A stretch of DNA of 64,000 nucleotides from an uncultured Serinicoccus sp. (GCF_947487915.1 NZ_CANKYH010000008.1:212640-276639), one strand, 5' to 3'; positions 7,179 to 16,251 are shown, numbered from the stretch's first letter. A program made the numbers and translations. Notes: a model not told the origin generated them from the sequence alone.

Positions 7179-9085
7179 GCCTCACCGACGCCACGACACC
7201 CGCCTACGCGAGCGGCTCCCGGCCCCTCGGGCCCGAGGCGAGGGCCACCGCCACGGAGCTGATCCGGGCCGAGATCGAGGTGCTGCGGCGGCGGATCCTC
7301 GACGAGGACACCGACGAGGCCGAGCAGACCCTGGCGACGCTGTGCGAGGCCTATCCGGGGCCGCGCCCGCTGGACGACATCGAGACCGGTTTCGGGCTGT
7401 CCCGCTTCGAGCGGGCTGCGGTGGTTCTCGCCGCCGCCCCGGATCTGGTGGGGTCCTTCAGCGCGGACCTGTCATCGGTGCTCGGGGGCCAGCGGCCCTC
7501 CCTGTCCACCGCGCTCGCGGTCCTGCCGGACCCGCACTGGGACGCCGTGCTCCCGCAGTCGCCGCTGCGGCACTGGCGGCTCCTGGAGGGCGTCGATGCG
7601 AGCGCGCCGTTGGACAGCCCGGTCCGCCTCGCCGAGTGCGTGCTGCACTACCTCGTCGGCGTGGACGCCCCGGACGCCGACCTCACCACGCTCAGCGTCC
7701 CGGTCGAACCCGTCGTCCTGGTGCCCCCGTCCCTGCGAGAGGTCGCCCATGCCGTCATCGAGGCCTGGGACGCCGGGCGTGCCGTCGGGCTGAACGGTCC
7801 GCAGCAGGCCAACGCGCACCTCGTCGGAACGGCTGCGGCCCGGATGGCGGGACTGGCGCCACGTCGCGTCGCGGCCGTCGACCTGCCGCTCGACGGGCCG
7901 GGCTTCGCCGAGGTACGGCGCGCCATGACCCGGCAGACGGTGCTGAGCCAGTGGGCCTGGATCATCGACGCCACCGATACCGACCAGGAGCACCTCGCGA
8001 CCATCGGACGAGGGCTCGCTGCCTCGGACGCACCGACGGTCGTCGTCCTCGGCTCCGGCCGTGCGCCTGCGCAGATGCCGTCGCTGACCGTTCCGAGGAG
8101 CGGCCTCGCCGAACGCAGCTGGCTCTGGCAGGCGGCGCTGCAGGCCGTGGGTGCCCGCGCCGACCGGGCCGAGATCGACGCGGTCGCCGGGTCCCACGAC
8201 CTGTCCGTGGACAGCGTCATGGACGCGGCGCACGACGTGGCTCTGGGGATGACGCTGCGCAGCGCCTGCCGCCGCCGGCACCGGCACCAGGTGGGTGCCC
8301 TGGCCACGGTGCGGACGCCGCAGCAGGGGTGGGACGACCTGGTCCTGCCGGACGTCGTCCGCGACCAGATCAGCGACCTGGTGGCGTCGTTGCGCCACCG
8401 AGGCACGGTGCTGGAGGAGTGGGGCTTCGGTCGGCGCGGGCGCGGTCTGGGCACCACGGCCCTCTTCGCCGGCCCCAGCGGCACCGGCAAGTCCCTCGCT
8501 GCCGAGGTCATCGCCCACGAGGTCGGCCTGGACCTGGCGCAGGTCGACCTGAGCCAGGTCGTCGACAAGTACATCGGCGAGACGGAGAAGCACCTCGGGG
8601 CGCTCTTCGACGCCGCCGAGGACGGCGGCATGGTGCTGCTCTTCGACGAGGCCGACACCCTCTTCGGCAAGCGCTCCGAGGTCAAGGACAGCCACGACCG
8701 GTACGCCAACCTCGAGGTCGGCTATCTGCTGCAGCGGCTCGAGGCCTTCACCGGCCTGGCCATCCTCACGACGAACGCCCGCAGCCACCTGGACCGCGCC
8801 TTCACCCGACGTCTCTCGACCGTCATCACCTTTCCCTACCCCGACGCCGCAGCCCGGCGACGGTTGTGGGAGGTGAGCCTGCCCGAGGACATGCCGCGCG
8901 GCGTCCTCGACCTGGACCGGCTCGCCGCCCTGGACCTGAGCGGCGGTGACATCGCCGCCGCGGCGTTGCGTGCTGCCTACCGTGCCGCCGACGCGGGGGA
9001 GCCGGTGCAGACGCACCACCTGCGCGAGGCGGCTCGCGTCGAGCTCGGCAAGAGCGGTCGCACCGCGCCCCGGGAGCGGCGATGA
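7175..9085 (+). CDS. eCIS AAA+ ATPase (Afp15/Pvc15-like)
   Basis: 636 aa. The C-terminal AAA+ domain shows Walker A GPSGTGKS (about residues 433-440), Walker B VLLFDEAD (about 487-494), a sensor-1 Asn (LTTNARSHLD) and an arginine-rich second region (AFTRRLSTVITFPYPD). The roughly 400-residue N-terminal part lacks known motifs and fits the long N-domains of eCIS ATPases. These ATPases are encoded in nearly all eCIS clusters and are thought to help assembly or cargo loading. The gene overlaps both neighbours by 4 bp. Confidence 0.92.
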   Translation: MSLTDATTPAYASGSRPLGPEARATATELIRAEIEVLRRRILDEDTDEAEQTLATLCEAYPGPRPLDDIETGFGLSRFERAAVVLAAAPDLVGSFSADLSSVLGGQRPSLSTALAVLPDPHWDAVLPQSPLRHWRLLEGVDASAPLDSPVRLAECVLHYLVGVDAPDADLTTLSVPVEPVVLVPPSLREVAHAVIEAWDAGRAVGLNGPQQANAHLVGTAAARMAGLAPRRVAAVDLPLDGPGFAEVRRAMTRQTVLSQWAWIIDATDTDQEHLATIGRGLAASDAPTVVVLGSGRAPAQMPSLTVPRSGLAERSWLWQAALQAVGARADRAEIDAVAGSHDLSVDSVMDAAHDVALGMTLRSACRRRHRHQVGALATVRTPQQGWDDLVLPDVVRDQISDLVASLRHRGTVLEEWGFGRRGRGLGTTALFAGPSGTGKSLAAEVIAHEVGLDLAQVDLSQVVDKYIGETEKHLGALFDAAEDGGMVLLFDEADTLFGKRSEVKDSHDRYANLEVGYLLQRLEAFTGLAILTTNARSHLDRAFTRRLSTVITFPYPDAAARRRLWEVSLPEDMPRGVLDLDRLAALDLSGGDIAAAALRAAYRAADAGEPVQTHHLREAARVELGKSGRTAPRERR

Positions 9086-9672
9086 GCAGAGTCGCGGTCC
9101 CTCGCAGCAACCCCGTCGATGCGCGCGCCAGCGCCCAGGCATGGTCGGCCTTGCCACGCAGCGGCGGCCGCGCGATCTCCGACGTGGTCCCCACCGTCCG
9201 GCGCCCACCGGGCAGCGGCCCGGGCCACCGGGTGCCCGCCCCTGCCTCCGCGTCCGAGGAGCTGGCGGCCGAGCGCAGTGCTCACCACCGCGATCCTGGT
9301 GCCAGGACCGAGCGCGACGGTGTCGGGGGCGTCGGCACCACGGGGGACGTGGTCGGTCGCGACATGCTGATGGCCCAGACCCATGCCGAGCTGGAGAACG
9401 TGGCCGGCCACCTGACAGTGGCAGTGGCGACCCGCGCGGGACTGGCCATCGGGCTGGGCTCGACCAGTGAACCCGGGACGGCGGGAACGGTGGCCGGGCC
9501 AGGTATCCCGGGTGGCTTTCCCGCCCCGCAACCTCATACCCGTCCCCTGACCTGCGAAAGGGTGGTCGACATGTCCAGCACCGACCCGCTCCTGGTGCCC
9601 GCCGAACGGCTCACCCGACCGCTGCCGCCCGGGGGGGTCGCGGAGGTGCTGACCGAGGCGCGAGCCCGATGA
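9082..9672 (+). CDS. Truncated eCIS-core-like protein, function unknown
   Basis: 196 aa, ATGA overlaps at both ends. Residues about 22-40 (AWSALPRSGGRAISDVVP) parallel the start of the next protein (TWQRLPRAGGRPLSVLLP), which is the opening of the eCIS core (DUF4157) domain. The rest lacks the VHSD..HExxH part, so only the leader of that domain is kept. A middle segment, AELENVAGHLTVAVATRAGLAIGLG, is amphipathic or hydrophobic. It may be a cargo adaptor, a small effector using a core-derived loading signal, or a degenerate duplicate. Confidence 0.55.
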   Translation: MSRVAVPRSNPVDARASAQAWSALPRSGGRAISDVVPTVRRPPGSGPGHRVPAPASASEELAAERSAHHRDPGARTERDGVGGVGTTGDVVGRDMLMAQTHAELENVAGHLTVAVATRAGLAIGLGSTSEPGTAGTVAGPGIPGGFPAPQPHTRPLTCERVVDMSSTDPLLVPAERLTRPLPPGGVAEVLTEARAR

Positions 9673-11408
9673 CACCCGCCCGCGCAGCCGCCGTGAGCGA
9701 CCCCTCCCGTCACCGGGAGTCGCTGCACGAGACGTGGCAGCGCCTCCCCCGGGCCGGCGGTCGGCCGCTGAGCGTCCTGCTGCCCGAGACGGCCGCGCGA
9801 CCCGACATCGGTGGCATCGCGGTCCACTCCGACCCCGTCGGCCAGGATGTCGCGTGGCGGATGTCAGCGCGGGCCTTCACCGTAGGGCGCCACATCTACC
9901 TCGGCGCGCACGCGCCGGCCCCGGGCACCGCGGCGGGCGTCCGGTTGCTGCGGCACGAGGCCGAGCACGCGTCGGGGGCGGCCCCGGGCAGTGGGCCGGG
10001 CAGCCACATACCGGCGCGAGCGTCGGCGCAGCGTGAGGCGCAGGCGCACGCCGCCGAGGGCGCCGGGGTCAGCCGCCTCCCCAGCACCGCAGCCGGGCCG
10101 GCCGTCCTGGGCCTGGACGACGACGACACGTGGGCGGACTCGATCATGAGCGTGCTGGAGGCCATCGGCGGCGGCCTCATGGGGGAGTTCAACGAGGACC
10201 CGTCCTTCGCCGAGATCGGGGTGGACCTGGGGGTGAGCCTGATCCCGGTCCTCGACCAGGTCTCCGATGCTCGGGACCTGTCTGCCCACCTGTGGTACCT
10301 CGGTTCACGGGACGGCGAGGTGGCACGACCGATGCGGTGGGTCGGCCTGGCCTTCACGCTGATCGGGCTGATCCCGGAGGTCGGCAGCGCGATCAAGGGC
10401 GCCAGCAAGCTGCTCATCGCGGGTGGCCGCAGCGCGCTGCGGCACGCGGACGAGCTGCTCGCCCTCGCCCGTCGCGCGCTCGGCTCCGGGTCCGCGTCGC
10501 TGGCCGGTTTCGCCCGGTACATCCGGCGGAACTGGCGCGGGTGGGTTCGCAGCGGGCAGCGTGCCTGGCGGCAGAAGGTCGATCGCGTGCTGGGTGCCAT
10601 CAGCAGGGTGCCCGGCTTTCTCCTCGATCAGCTGGGGCCGCTGCCCCGTCGGCTGCAGCAGGTCGCTCGCGAGTCGCAGGCCAGGCTGGACGAGGCCTAC
10701 AGGACGGTCCAGGAGATGATCGACTCCGGGCTGCGGGTGGTGGACGAGGCGCTCTCGGCACCGGGCCAGGCCCTGCAGACCGCTGGGGGACCTCCGCTGG
10801 CGATGATGTCCTCGATGCGCCCCGACCGCGCTGAATACGACCTGCTCTCCGGCGGCGGACGAAGCATCTCGGACTGGGCCGGGCACACGGCCGATGAGGC
10901 GGTCGACCTCGCTGACGAGCTGATCCAGAGCGGGCTGGCGCGCTCGGACTGGTTGGAGCGCCACCACACCGTCTTCGTCTACCTGCTGCGGGCGATCTCG
11001 AGCCGTCGCACCGGGCGACCGGCCAGCACCCTGACCCAGTCCGCGGGGCAAGGCTTCCGGCAGATCGTGGACGAGATCTTCCCGCAGACCCTCGTCGACC
11101 TGGACCGGATCGTGCACGCGCGGCTGCACCGACTGCTCAACGACGTGCTCGACGAGATGTTGGTCCCGGACCGGGTGGCCGCCCGGATGGCCAGGGTCGA
11201 CGAGTTCCGCGAGTTCGGCTTCCAGATGGTGCAGCGCGAAGGTGTCCGCGGCATGCTGCGGCGGCTGGAGTTCCTCACCAAGCACGAGCTCGTGGACATC
11301 CTGGAGGAGGCCTACCTCCGGGTCCATCGAGAGAACCCCGGCATGCTGTCGGACGAGACCCTGGGGGCGCTGATGGATGCCATCGACGAGGTGCGGCGCA
11401 GCCTGTAG
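9669..11408 (+). CDS. eCIS core-domain (DUF4157) protein with cargo/toxin-like C-terminus
   Basis: 579 aa. Residues about 15-105 form the eCIS core domain: PRAGGRPLSVLLPE, VHSDPVGQDVAWRMSARAFTVG, then RHEAEH with the HExxH zinc-binding motif at residues 96-100. Residues about 178-250 contain two hydrophobic patches (LGVSLIPVLDQVSDARDL; GLAFTLIGLIPEVGSAIKG) like the pre-toxin region of polymorphic toxins. Residues 250-579 are helical and charged and not recognised. eCIS-core proteins are known or predicted cargo carriers, so this is the best effector candidate here. Last gene of the operon. Confidence 0.75.
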   Translation: MTPARAAAVSDPSRHRESLHETWQRLPRAGGRPLSVLLPETAARPDIGGIAVHSDPVGQDVAWRMSARAFTVGRHIYLGAHAPAPGTAAGVRLLRHEAEHASGAAPGSGPGSHIPARASAQREAQAHAAEGAGVSRLPSTAAGPAVLGLDDDDTWADSIMSVLEAIGGGLMGEFNEDPSFAEIGVDLGVSLIPVLDQVSDARDLSAHLWYLGSRDGEVARPMRWVGLAFTLIGLIPEVGSAIKGASKLLIAGGRSALRHADELLALARRALGSGSASLAGFARYIRRNWRGWVRSGQRAWRQKVDRVLGAISRVPGFLLDQLGPLPRRLQQVARESQARLDEAYRTVQEMIDSGLRVVDEALSAPGQALQTAGGPPLAMMSSMRPDRAEYDLLSGGGRSISDWAGHTADEAVDLADELIQSGLARSDWLERHHTVFVYLLRAISSRRTGRPASTLTQSAGQGFRQIVDEIFPQTLVDLDRIVHARLHRLLNDVLDEMLVPDRVAARMARVDEFREFGFQMVQREGVRGMLRRLEFLTKHELVDILEEAYLRVHRENPGMLSDETLGALMDAIDEVRRSL

Positions 11409-11455
11409 GGCGCTTGCTCCGGACCCGATCGACCTCATCTGCCAGAGTGAGGCGT

Positions 11456-12112
11456 ATGACAGTCGCTCCCGACCTGCTCGACCTCGCCGCCGACCTCGTC
11501 CCCGAGGAGGGCAGGGGGCTGCTCGGCATCGTCGGGCTGCCCGGGTCGGGCAAGTCGACCTTCGCCGACGAGCTCATCGCGGCACTGGCGCAGCGGCACG
11601 GGCCGGACTGGGTCGGGCACGTGCCGATGGACGGCTTCCACCTCGCCGACGTCCAGCTGGAGCGGCTCGGGCTGGCCGACCGCAAGGGTGCCCCCGAGAC
11701 CTTCGACGCGCCGGGGTACGCCGCGCTGCTGGCCCGCCTGGGAGCGGACACCACCGACCCGGTCTACGCCCCCGGCTTCGAGCGCACCCTCGAGCAGCCG
11801 ATCGCCGCCGCGCTCGTGGTCCTGCCCACGGCGCGGCTCGTCGTCACCGAGGGCAACTACCTGCTCGACCCCGACGCGCGGTGGCGCGCGGCGCGGGCCC
11901 GGCTCGCCGAGGTGTGGAGCGTCGAGGTCGACGAGGAGCAACGGCATACCCAGCTGGTCGCGCGACACGTCGAGTTCGGCAAGACGCAGGAGCAGGCGGA
12001 GGCGTGGGTCGAGCGGGTGGACGAGGCCAACGCGCGCCGCATCCGCGAGCGCTCCGACGCCCCCGACCGGGTGGTCCGGTGCGCCGAGGACGGCACCTGG
12101 CACCTCGACTGA
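11456..12112 (+). CDS. Nucleoside/nucleotide kinase family P-loop protein
   Basis: 218 aa. The ATG at 11456 precedes TVAPDLLDLAADL; a longer in-frame extension is unlikely. Walker A is GLPGSGKST (about residues 25-33), then VPMDGFHLADVQLERLGLADRKGAPETFD, typical of the pantothenate/uridine-kinase-like family, and TEGNYLL. The family phosphorylates small alcohol substrates such as fructose, uridine or pantothenate; the substrate here is unknown. It stands alone, 47 bp after the eCIS operon, and marks the return to ordinary chromosome. Confidence 0.85.
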   Translation: MTVAPDLLDLAADLVPEEGRGLLGIVGLPGSGKSTFADELIAALAQRHGPDWVGHVPMDGFHLADVQLERLGLADRKGAPETFDAPGYAALLARLGADTTDPVYAPGFERTLEQPIAAALVVLPTARLVVTEGNYLLDPDARWRAARARLAEVWSVEVDEEQRHTQLVARHVEFGKTQEQAEAWVERVDEANARRIRERSDAPDRVVRCAEDGTWHLD

Positions 12113-12156
12113 GGCCCGGCCCGCACGCAGAGCGGTCCGACCAGGCCCGTCGCGGC

Positions 12157-12738
12157 TCACTCCCGGACGATGGCGGCCACGACGTGGGCGATCGTGGGCT
12201 CGACGTGCTCGGGCAGGACGACGGCCCCGGGCGTGAGGAGCTGGAGGCAGATGCCGTCCAGCACGGAGAGCACGAGGCGTAGCGCGTCCCCTCGCTCCAG
12301 CAGCAGGACGCCCTCCTCGTCCAGGACCGCCAGCCAGGCATCGACGCGCTCGCGGCTGAGGGCGGCCAGGGACTCCAGGGTGCGGCTCTCGGACTCGCTG
12401 GCGTTCGGCCCCACGGCGGCGGCGTAGGACGCCAGCCACAGCGAGAGGGTGTCGGCGTCCCGGTAGTCCCGAGGGATGAACTGCACGAGGCACTCGTGCA
12501 GTCGGGCGCGCGGAGGCAGCTGACGGTCCTCGACGTGCAGATCGGACACCACGTGCTCGAGGGCCGGGCGCAGCACCTCCTCGTAGAGGTCGCGCTGGGT
12601 GGGGAAGTAGTGCCGCAGCGTGCTGGCGCCGATCCCCGCACGCCGCGCGACGGTGCGCACGCTGACCGCCTCGAGACCCCCCTCGGCGACGACCTCGCGC
12701 GCGGCCTGCACGATCTGCTCGCGACGGTCCTGGCTCAT
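12157..12738 (-). CDS. TetR-family repressor
   Basis: 193 aa. The N-terminal helix-turn-helix reads RREQIVQAAREVVAEGGLEAVSVRTVARRAGIGASTLRHYFPTQ (residues 5-48), a clear TetR domain; the ligand domain is uncharacterised. It is divergent from the small exporter gene at 12833, with two near-identical palindromes between them, so it probably represses the exporter and itself. Confidence 0.92.
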   Translation of the reverse strand: MSQDRREQIVQAAREVVAEGGLEAVSVRTVARRAGIGASTLRHYFPTQRDLYEEVLRPALEHVVSDLHVEDRQLPPRARLHECLVQFIPRDYRDADTLSLWLASYAAAVGPNASESESRTLESLAALSRERVDAWLAVLDEEGVLLLERGDALRLVLSVLDGICLQLLTPGAVVLPEHVEPTIAHVVAAIVRE

Positions 12739-12764
12739 GGCTCTCCCTCGGTGGTACGCCGTAC

Positions 12765-12804
12765 TGGCACAGCGTGCTAATCTACGTGTTAGTACAGCGT
12801 ACTA
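12765..12804. promoter_or_regulatory. Two TetR operator palindromes in the divergent promoter
   Basis: TGGCAC-AGC-GTGCTA (12765-12779) and TAGTAC-AGC-GTACTA (12790-12804, perfect) share the form TRGYAC-AGC-GTRCTA, with centres 25 bp apart, between the divergent TetR and exporter genes. A third, shorter inverted repeat, GTAC-GCC-GTAC, lies at 12754-12764. Confidence 0.7.
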
Positions 12805-12832
12805 TCGCGACCGCATCCATCAAGGGGAGACC

Positions 12833-13309
12833 ATGATCGAGAACCTGCAGGACTTCACCGCCGGGCTGCCCGCCCTGCTCCAGTGGCTGGGGGTGATGCT
12901 CGCCGCCGCCATCCCGTTCGTCGAGAGCTACTTCGGGTCGGTCATCGGCGTCGTCGCCGGGATGAACCCGGTCGTGGCCGTGCTGGCCGCCGTGGTCGGC
13001 AACGTGCTCTCGATGGTGCTCGTCGTGCTGTCGGCGGACCGGCTGCGCGCGCGCCGCGGGGTGCAGCCCATCGAGGAGATGTCGCCGCGCAAGCAGCGGC
13101 TGCGCCGGATGCTCGACCGCTTCGGCGTCCCGGGCGTGAGCCTGCTCGGGCAGACCGTGCTGCCGAGCCAGATCACCTCGGGAGCGCTCGTGGCCTTCGG
13201 GGCGAGCACCCGGGGGGTCATCGGGTGGCAGGTCCTGTCGATCATCCTCTGGGGCGTCGCCTTCGGGGCCCTCGCCGTGCTCGGTGTGGACCTGCTCGAG
13301 ACGTCCTAG
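12833..13309 (+). CDS. Small multidrug export family membrane protein
   Basis: 158 aa, ATG at 12833 with AAGGGGAG upstream. It has about four hydrophobic segments (LPALLQWLGVMLAAAIPFVES, VIGVVAGMNPVVAVLAAVVGNVLSMVLVVL, LGQTVLPSQITSGALVAFGAS, VIGWQVLSIILWGVAFGALAVLGVD) separated by a basic loop. The IPFVESYFG start and overall layout fit the Sm_multidrug_ex family of putative exporters. Regulation by the divergent TetR is expected. Confidence 0.8.
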   Translation: MIENLQDFTAGLPALLQWLGVMLAAAIPFVESYFGSVIGVVAGMNPVVAVLAAVVGNVLSMVLVVLSADRLRARRGVQPIEEMSPRKQRLRRMLDRFGVPGVSLLGQTVLPSQITSGALVAFGASTRGVIGWQVLSIILWGVAFGALAVLGVDLLETS

Positions 13310-13383
13310 CGCGGGCCGGGGACGCACGGCGCGACGGGGTGCCGGCGCCTGTCGGGTGGCCGGCCCTGCGGCAGGATGAGGGT

Positions 13384-14025
13384 ATGCCGGACCTCTCGAC
13401 CCCGACCCGCAAGCCCGACCGCTACCTCGGCGAGCGCGCCGCCCTCGACGACCTGCTCGACGCGATGCCGGTGGGCGTGCTGTCCACCGTCGTCGACGGG
13501 GAGCCGTGGTCGGTGCCGCTGCTCGTCGCCCGGGACGGCGACCGGGTCCTGCTGCACGGCTCGACCGGCGCCGGAGCGCTGCGCCACGTCGCTGCCGGCG
13601 TCCCGGTGACCCTCACCGTCGTCGCGCTGGACGGGCTGGTCGTGGCCGAGACCGCCTTCGACTCCTCGGCGAACTACCGCAGCGCGGTGCTGCGCGGGCA
13701 CCCGGTGGAGCTCGGTCCCGAGGAGTCGCGCCGGGCGCTGGAGCGGCTGACCGACCGGCTGCTGCCCGGGCGGACCTCGGAGGTCCGGGCCAGCACCGGC
13801 AAGGAGCTGCGGGCCACCGCCTGCCTGGCGCTCCCGATCGTCGAGGGCTCCTGGCTGCTCAAGGCCCGCACCGGCGGCGCCGGGCCCAGCGAGGACCCGG
13901 CCGTCTGGACGGGGGTCGTCCCGCTGGCGCTGACGGCGGGGCCCCCGGAGCCGACCCCGGGCACGACCGCCCCCGTGCCGGGCTCCGTGGTCGCGACGCG
14001 CGCGGCATACCCGCCCCCGAGGTGA
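13384..14025 (+). CDS. Pyridoxamine 5'-phosphate oxidase-family (flavin-binding) protein
   Basis: 213 aa from ATG 13384 (the ATG lies inside a GTATGCC word). The split-barrel pattern is visible: MPVGVLSTVVDGEPWSVPLL, LLHGSTGAGALRH and VTLTVVALDGLVVAETAFDSSANYRSAVLRG. This matches small FMN- or F420-binding PPOX-type proteins rather than true PdxH. Likely a flavin-dependent reductase of unknown substrate. The Pro-rich tail is dispensable-looking. Confidence 0.85.
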   Translation: MPDLSTPTRKPDRYLGERAALDDLLDAMPVGVLSTVVDGEPWSVPLLVARDGDRVLLHGSTGAGALRHVAAGVPVTLTVVALDGLVVAETAFDSSANYRSAVLRGHPVELGPEESRRALERLTDRLLPGRTSEVRASTGKELRATACLALPIVEGSWLLKARTGGAGPSEDPAVWTGVVPLALTAGPPEPTPGTTAPVPGSVVATRAAYPPPR

Positions 14026-14088
14026 GCCGGGGGCGAGCCGGACGCCCTGCCGACCCCGGCCGACGACCCCGCCCGGCCCGGGCCCCCC

Positions 14089-16128
14089 TCAGAGGCGCGC
14101 GGCGAGCTCGGTCGCCTGCCGGATCGCCCGCTCGGCGTCGAGCTCGGCGGCCACGTCGGCCCCGCCGATGACGTGCACCGGCACCCCGAGCGCGCGCACC
14201 GGCTCGACGAGCCCGGTCACCGACTCCTGTCCGGCGCAGAGCACCACCGTGTCGACCGGTATGACGTGCGGCACCCGCTCGTCCTCCGTCCCGTCGTCCA
14301 CCGGCAGGGTGAGGTGCAGCCCGTCGTCGTCGATCCGGACGTACTGCGCGCCGCCGACGAGGCGCACCCCGGCGTCGGCGAGCTCGGTGCGGTGGACCCA
14401 CCCGGTGGTCTTCCCCAGCCCGGCGCCGTGCCGGGAGGTCTTGCGCTGCACCAGGTGCACCTCGCGCCGGGCCGGTGGCTGCCGCTTCTCCCCCAGGCCG
14501 GCGCGGACCTCCCACGGGTCGGCGACCCCCCAGCGCCCACGCCACTGCGCCAGCGTCTCGTCGGGCTCGTGCAGCAGGGCGCTGCTGACGTCGAAGCCGA
14601 TGCCGCCGGCCCCGACGACCGCCACCCGTGCGCCGACCCGGCCCGGGTCGCGGATCGCCTCGGGGTAGCTCAGGACGCTCGGGTGGTCCACCCCCGGGAT
14701 GTCGGGCACCCGCGGCACGACGCCGGTCGCGACCACCACCTCCTCGAATCCGGTCAGCCGCTCCGGGGTGACCCGCACCCCCAGGTGCGTCGTGACACCG
14801 CGCACCCCGAGCAGGTGCTCGTAGTAGGCGAGCGCCTCGCGGAACTCCTCCTTGCCCGGGATCTGCGCGGCCAGCCGGAACTGCCCGCCGACATGGTCCT
14901 GCGCCTCGAAGAGCTCGACCCGGTGGCCGCGCCCGGCGAGCTCGACCGCGGCCGCCAGCCCGGCCGGCCCGGCGCCCACCACCGCGACCTTCCTGACCCG
15001 GCGCGTCGGCGCCAGCACCAGCTCGGTCTCGTGCGCCGACCGCGGGTTGAGGATGCAGGTCGCGCGCCGGTTGGCGAAGGTGTGGTCCAGGCAGGCCTGG
15101 TTGCAGGCGATGCACGGGATGATCTCGGCGCTGCGCCCCTCCTCTGCCTTGCGCACCCAGTCGGCGTCGGCCAGCAGCGGCCGGGCCATCGACACCAGGT
15201 CGGCCTCGCCGTCGGCGATGACCTGCTCGGCGACCTCGGGCCGGTTGATCCGGTTCGACGCGACGACCGGTATGCCGATCTCCGCCCGCAGCCGCGCCGT
15301 CACCCAGGTGAAGGCCGCCCTCGGCACGGAGGTGACGATGGTGGGGACGCGCGACTCGTGCCAGCCGATGCCGGTGTTGATGCACGTCACGCCGGCCTCC
15401 TCCAGCGCGTGCGCGAGGTCGACCGTCTCGGCCCAGTCCTGCCCGTCGGGGACGAGGTCGAGCAGGCTCATGCGGTACTGCACGACGAAGTCCTCGCCGA
15501 CCAGCTCCCGCGTCCGCCGCACGATCTCGACCGGGAAGCGCATGCGGGCCCGGGCCGACCCGCCCCAGGCGTCGCTCCGGTCGTTGGTCCGCGCGGCGAG
15601 CATCTGGTTGACGAGGTAGCCCTCGGAGCCCATGATCTCCACCCCGTCGTAGCCCGCCTCCTGCGCGAGCCGGGCCGAGCGGGCGAAGTCCTCGACCGTG
15701 CGCTCCACCTGACGGGTGGACAGGGCGGAGGGGCGGAACGGCGTGATCGGCGACTTCTTCGCGGACGCGCCCTGGGCGAACGGGTGGTAGGCGTAGCGCC
15801 CCGCGTGCAGCAGCTGCAGCAGGATGCGGCCGTCGTGCCCGTGCACCGCGTCGGTGACCGTGCGGTGCCGCCGGGCCTGCGCCGACCGGACCATGCTCGA
15901 GCCGAACGGCAGCAGCCACCCGCGCCAGCCCGGGGCATACCCTCCGGTCACCATGAGCCCCACCCCGCCGCGGGCGCGCTCGGCGAAGAAGGCGGCCAGC
16001 TTGTCGGTGTCGCGGGCGCGGTCCTCGAGCTTGGTGTGCATCGAGCCCATGACGACGCGGTTGCGCAGCGTGAGGTGGCCGAGGCGGACGGGGCTCAGCA
16101 GGTGCGGGTACGCGCTGGGGCCGGGCAT
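14089..16128 (-). CDS. fadH: NADPH-dependent 2,4-dienoyl-CoA reductase family (FadH-like)
   Basis: 679 aa from the ATG at 16128 (MPGPSAYPHLLSPVRLGHL). The N-terminal TIM barrel is of the old yellow enzyme type (RNRVVMGSMHTKLED.., HDGRILLQLLHAGRYA). It is followed by a 4Fe-4S ligand cluster CIACNQACLDHTFANRRATC (about residues 325-345), an FAD-binding GAGPAGLAAAVELAGRGH and a second NADPH-type GAGGIGFDVSS. This three-domain order matches FadH, which reduces 2,4-dienoyl-CoA in unsaturated fatty acid oxidation. Monocistronic. Confidence 0.92.
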   Translation of the reverse strand: MPGPSAYPHLLSPVRLGHLTLRNRVVMGSMHTKLEDRARDTDKLAAFFAERARGGVGLMVTGGYAPGWRGWLLPFGSSMVRSAQARRHRTVTDAVHGHDGRILLQLLHAGRYAYHPFAQGASAKKSPITPFRPSALSTRQVERTVEDFARSARLAQEAGYDGVEIMGSEGYLVNQMLAARTNDRSDAWGGSARARMRFPVEIVRRTRELVGEDFVVQYRMSLLDLVPDGQDWAETVDLAHALEEAGVTCINTGIGWHESRVPTIVTSVPRAAFTWVTARLRAEIGIPVVASNRINRPEVAEQVIADGEADLVSMARPLLADADWVRKAEEGRSAEIIPCIACNQACLDHTFANRRATCILNPRSAHETELVLAPTRRVRKVAVVGAGPAGLAAAVELAGRGHRVELFEAQDHVGGQFRLAAQIPGKEEFREALAYYEHLLGVRGVTTHLGVRVTPERLTGFEEVVVATGVVPRVPDIPGVDHPSVLSYPEAIRDPGRVGARVAVVGAGGIGFDVSSALLHEPDETLAQWRGRWGVADPWEVRAGLGEKRQPPARREVHLVQRKTSRHGAGLGKTTGWVHRTELADAGVRLVGGAQYVRIDDDGLHLTLPVDDGTEDERVPHVIPVDTVVLCAGQESVTGLVEPVRALGVPVHVIGGADVAAELDAERAIRQATELAARL

Positions 16129-16251
16129 GAGGACAGGGTAGCCAGGGGCCGACGGGCGACCTGACGCTGCGCCGGGGACGGTATCTGGCTGGGCTCCCCG
16201 TGCTCTGAGGGGTGGACGTGCACGCACACGTCACCCGACAAGGAGGTCGCC

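Noticed and set aside
1..11408. Prophage or R-type tailocin
   Set aside because: No capsid, portal, terminase, integrase, holin or endolysin is seen. DUF4255 cap, AAA+ ATPase and eCIS-core genes point to an eCIS instead, though the genes left of the window are not visible.
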